Below are positions 61,937 to 64,000 of a stretch of DNA of 64,000 nucleotides, piece after piece. The notes under the pieces were generated by a model. That model saw nothing but the letters and a program-made list of their open reading frames with translations, ran no database searches and had not been told where the DNA came from. This stretch comes from Bryobacterales bacterium (GTDB taxonomy: Bacteria > Acidobacteriota > Terriglobia > Bryobacterales > Bryobacteraceae). The DNA lies in contig PLOR01000080.1 in the NCBI GenBank assembly GCA_003142185.1, positions 17,603 through 81,602 of the forward strand, written 5' to 3'. The first letter of the stretch is position 1. Each line of letters opens with the position of its first letter. The position numbers and the translations under genes were made by a program.

Positions 61937-63731
61937 AGCCGGCAGCCTGCGGCGCGGCCGGTTCACCTATTTCCCGGTGGTGCCCGGCCGTCTCGAGTTC
62001 TCGATCGAGGTGCGCCAGGCCATCCTCCGCGAGCGCCCGCAAGTGGTCGCGCTCGAACTCCCTGTCAGCCTGCAGCAGGATTGGGTCCGCGCCGTGGAGC
62101 GCCTGCCGGAGATGTCGCTGATCTTCTATCCGGAGGATGACGACGCCACCTACGTGCTCGTCGAGCCGGCCGATCCCTTCACCGAAGCCATTCGCACCGG
62201 CCTCGAAATCGGCGCCGAGATCGTTTTCGCCGATCCCGAAGCTGGCGACCGTCCGCACCTGCCCGACGCTTATCCCGACCCCTACGCCATTCGCGCCATC
62301 GGCCTGGAGCGTTTCGTCGAAGCCTATCGCGTTTACCCGCAGCCGCGCTCGGAGGAGATCTCCCGCCATGCCGCCGGCATCGCCTGGAAACTCGAAGGCG
62401 CCGACCCGGCGGCCAGCGTGTTCGTGGTGGTCTCGCTCAATCTGCTCGATCCGCTGCTCGACGCCATGGAGGAGCCGCAGGCGCAGCCCCTTTCGCGCAC
62501 ACGCCGCGAGGACATCGAGCTCCTCAACCCGCACCCGGATTCGCTCGCTGAAATCGCCGTCGAATATCCGCAGCTTCAGTGGCGTTATGAGAACTACCGC
62601 GCCGCGTTAGCGGACCAAAACCTGATCGACCGGCGCCATGCCCAACTGGCCGTGCTGCTGGCGGCGGAAAAAGAGTACGAGGTCTCTACCGGCGAACGCA
62701 TCGCCCACTGGCAGCGCCGCCTGCTGGCCCGCTACACACGCAACCTGGCGCTGGCCGCCAACGAACTCTGCGCCGGCATATTCGATATGGCCGTAGCCGC
62801 GCGCGGCGTCGTCGACGACAACTACGCCTGGGACGTTTGGGAAGCCGCCGGCAAGTATCCGCCGCAGAAGCTGGAAGCGCCGCCGATGCTCACCGTCCGC
62901 ATCTCCGGCGACCAGATGTGGCGCGATACCCGCCGCATACGCCTCCGCCGCCGCCTCCCCAGCACCAAGCGCCGCCTCCGCCCGTTCGGATTGCGGCCGC
63001 GCAAGAAAGAGAAGTTCCCCGGCGAATGGGCCAGCCAGGTCAACGGCACCGGCATCTGCTCTTATCCGCCCGAAGATCTGGTGGTCGAAGACTACGGCCG
63101 ATTCCTAAAACAGAAGGGCAAGAACCTGCTCTCCGAAGACCGCGTGCGCGTCGAGCCTTTCACCACTTCGATCCTCGACGGCATCGACATGCGCGAGACC
63201 ATTCGCAAATGGTACGAACGCCGCATCTACGTGCGCCAGTTCCAGAAGATGCGCGGCGAGGTCGGTTCCGTCGTGGTCATCTTCGATGAAGACCGCGACA
63301 ACCGCTATCCCTTCACCACCACCTGGACCGGCGAGAGCCAGAACGAATCGGATATGGCGTTCTACTCCACCTTCCCCTTCGAGAACCTGGTCGGCCCCGG
63401 CATCGGCCGCGCCGAATACGGCGGTTTTTTGATGAGCCTGCCGCCGCACCGTATGTACGACGTGTGGCGCGATGCCGATTACGAAGACGCCGAGAGCAAA
63501 TCCGAACGCCTGTTACTGGCCGCCCTCGATTACTCCATTCATCACTATGTCGTCTATGTAGCCGCCAAACCGCCGCGCTCCATCTTCAAAACCATCGCCA
63601 ACCGAGTCGGCCGCACCATCGTCTACATCCCCATCGGCCAGCTCTCCCCTGTTTCGCTGAAAAAGATTCGCGTAGTCCACGTCTTAGATGGCCACGAAAA
63701 GCGCGCCATCGTCAAAGACTATCTGTGGTAG
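61908..63731 (+). CDS. Large protein with TraB/ChaN-like N-terminus, partner of the MoxR ATPase
   Basis: 607 residues. The first ~200 residues look like the TraB/ChaN/EreA hydrolase superfamily: FTYFPVVPGRLEFSIEVRQAI, RPQVVALELPVSLQQDWVRAV, a later acidic EIVFADPEAGD, and helical FVEAYRVYPQPRSEEISRHAAGIAWKL. A central helical part contains EYEVSTGERIAHWQRRLLARYTRN. A basic stretch RRIRLRRRLPSTKRRLRPFG (about 345-365) follows. A C-terminal ~200-residue domain (GSVVVIFDEDRDNRYPFTTTWTGE...YSTFPFENLVGPGIGRAEYGGFLMSLPP) was not recognised. No signal peptide or membrane span, so it is cytoplasmic. The start overlaps the ATPase gene; a later start cannot be excluded. Confidence 0.8.
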   Translation: MPDDGPPIPEAGSLRRGRFTYFPVVPGRLEFSIEVRQAILRERPQVVALELPVSLQQDWVRAVERLPEMSLIFYPEDDDATYVLVEPADPFTEAIRTGLEIGAEIVFADPEAGDRPHLPDAYPDPYAIRAIGLERFVEAYRVYPQPRSEEISRHAAGIAWKLEGADPAASVFVVVSLNLLDPLLDAMEEPQAQPLSRTRREDIELLNPHPDSLAEIAVEYPQLQWRYENYRAALADQNLIDRRHAQLAVLLAAEKEYEVSTGERIAHWQRRLLARYTRNLALAANELCAGIFDMAVAARGVVDDNYAWDVWEAAGKYPPQKLEAPPMLTVRISGDQMWRDTRRIRLRRRLPSTKRRLRPFGLRPRKKEKFPGEWASQVNGTGICSYPPEDLVVEDYGRFLKQKGKNLLSEDRVRVEPFTTSILDGIDMRETIRKWYERRIYVRQFQKMRGEVGSVVVIFDEDRDNRYPFTTTWTGESQNESDMAFYSTFPFENLVGPGIGRAEYGGFLMSLPPHRMYDVWRDADYEDAESKSERLLLAALDYSIHHYVVYVAAKPPRSIFKTIANRVGRTIVYIPIGQLSPVSLKKIRVVHVLDGHEKRAIVKDYLW

Positions 63732-64000
63732 TGGGGCAGGTCCCCAACCTGTCAAACGCCGGGCGCACCCCGGCCGTTGACCGCCTCAACCTTCAGTCAC
63801 AACCCATCTCCCTCACTAACTCAATCACTTACCTCTCAAATCCCTTGACACACCCCTTATCCTTGAATTGGGACTGTGGCGCCAGGCACCGCTGCTAGTC
63901 CTTCTCTTTGGCCAGAGACCGTTGCACTCAAGTGATACTGAACTTCCGGCGCCCGTTAACGGCATGCGGGGTCCCCCTCGGGCTGGACTCTCGACGGAAG
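63732..64000. other. Intergenic end of window with a possible repeat element
   Basis: No gene is seen. Near 63733-63780 the sequence GTGGGGCAGGTCCCCAACCTGTCAAAC and CCGGGCGCACCCCGGCCGTTGAC resembles the palindromic dispersed elements elsewhere in the window (GGTGGGGCAG...CTGTCAAC), in a decayed form. Confidence 0.4.

Overview
The window is high-GC bacterial chromosome that looks like an acidobacterium of the Solibacter/Bryobacter group. The evidence is three secreted proteins ending in the lineage-typical TIGR03437-like C-terminal domain (22.4-23.6, 23.7-26.8 and 53.3-56.1 kb), a DUF5818-type secreted protein, paralogous PQQ quinoproteins, a eukaryotic-like Ser/Thr kinase and many dispersed short inverted-repeat elements between genes. 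No phage, intact IS element, CRISPR array or rRNA was seen.

Layout. 0-9.7 kb is a metal-resistance island: the 3' part of a sigma-54-dependent response regulator, a NosL/TRASH-like metal-site protein, and on the minus strand a cusCBA-type Cu/Ag RND efflux operon followed by three small secreted proteins. A textbook -24/-12 (sigma-54) promoter lies directly upstream of cusC, so the regulator at the window edge is the obvious candidate activator. 9.7-11.5 kb holds gene debris around trmJ. 11.5-15.5 kb is the translation block rplM-rpsI-rpsB-tsf-pyrH-frr, closed by a terminator and a large inverted repeat. 15.9-20.4 kb (minus) carries a YVTN-type propeller lipoprotein, galT, yraN, a methyltransferase and a class III aminotransferase.

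20.5-33 kb is dominated by exported proteins: a small dockerin-like/Fn3 protein and three large proteins that start with a cohesin-like domain and continue with Ig-like, IPT/TIG or TIGR03437 domains. Two of them contain tandem DNA repeats of exactly 285 bp (95 codons). 33-37.6 kb holds a methyltransferase, ribokinase, a selenocysteine tRNA (selC), asnS and a peroxiredoxin/DsbA-like pair. 37.6-50.4 kb is periplasmic or secreted metabolism: beta-propeller proteins, a sugar isomerase-like protein, a cytochrome c/quinoprotein operon, an M13 peptidase, a cupin and a CE15-SGNH double esterase.

51-64 kb carries an amidohydrolase, a cluster of gene remnants, an NHL-repeat TIGR03437 protein, a zinc-ribbon Ser/Thr kinase with a multi-pass tail, a broken GH39 glycosidase, tRNA-Cys, and a MoxR-type AAA+ ATPase overlapping a 607-residue protein with a TraB/ChaN-like N-terminus. 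That last pair is the least understood intact gene pair in the window.

All assignments are by reading the sequence; no database search was run. Starts were moved inward from the longest frame wherever a ribosome-binding site, signal peptide or promoter argued for it.
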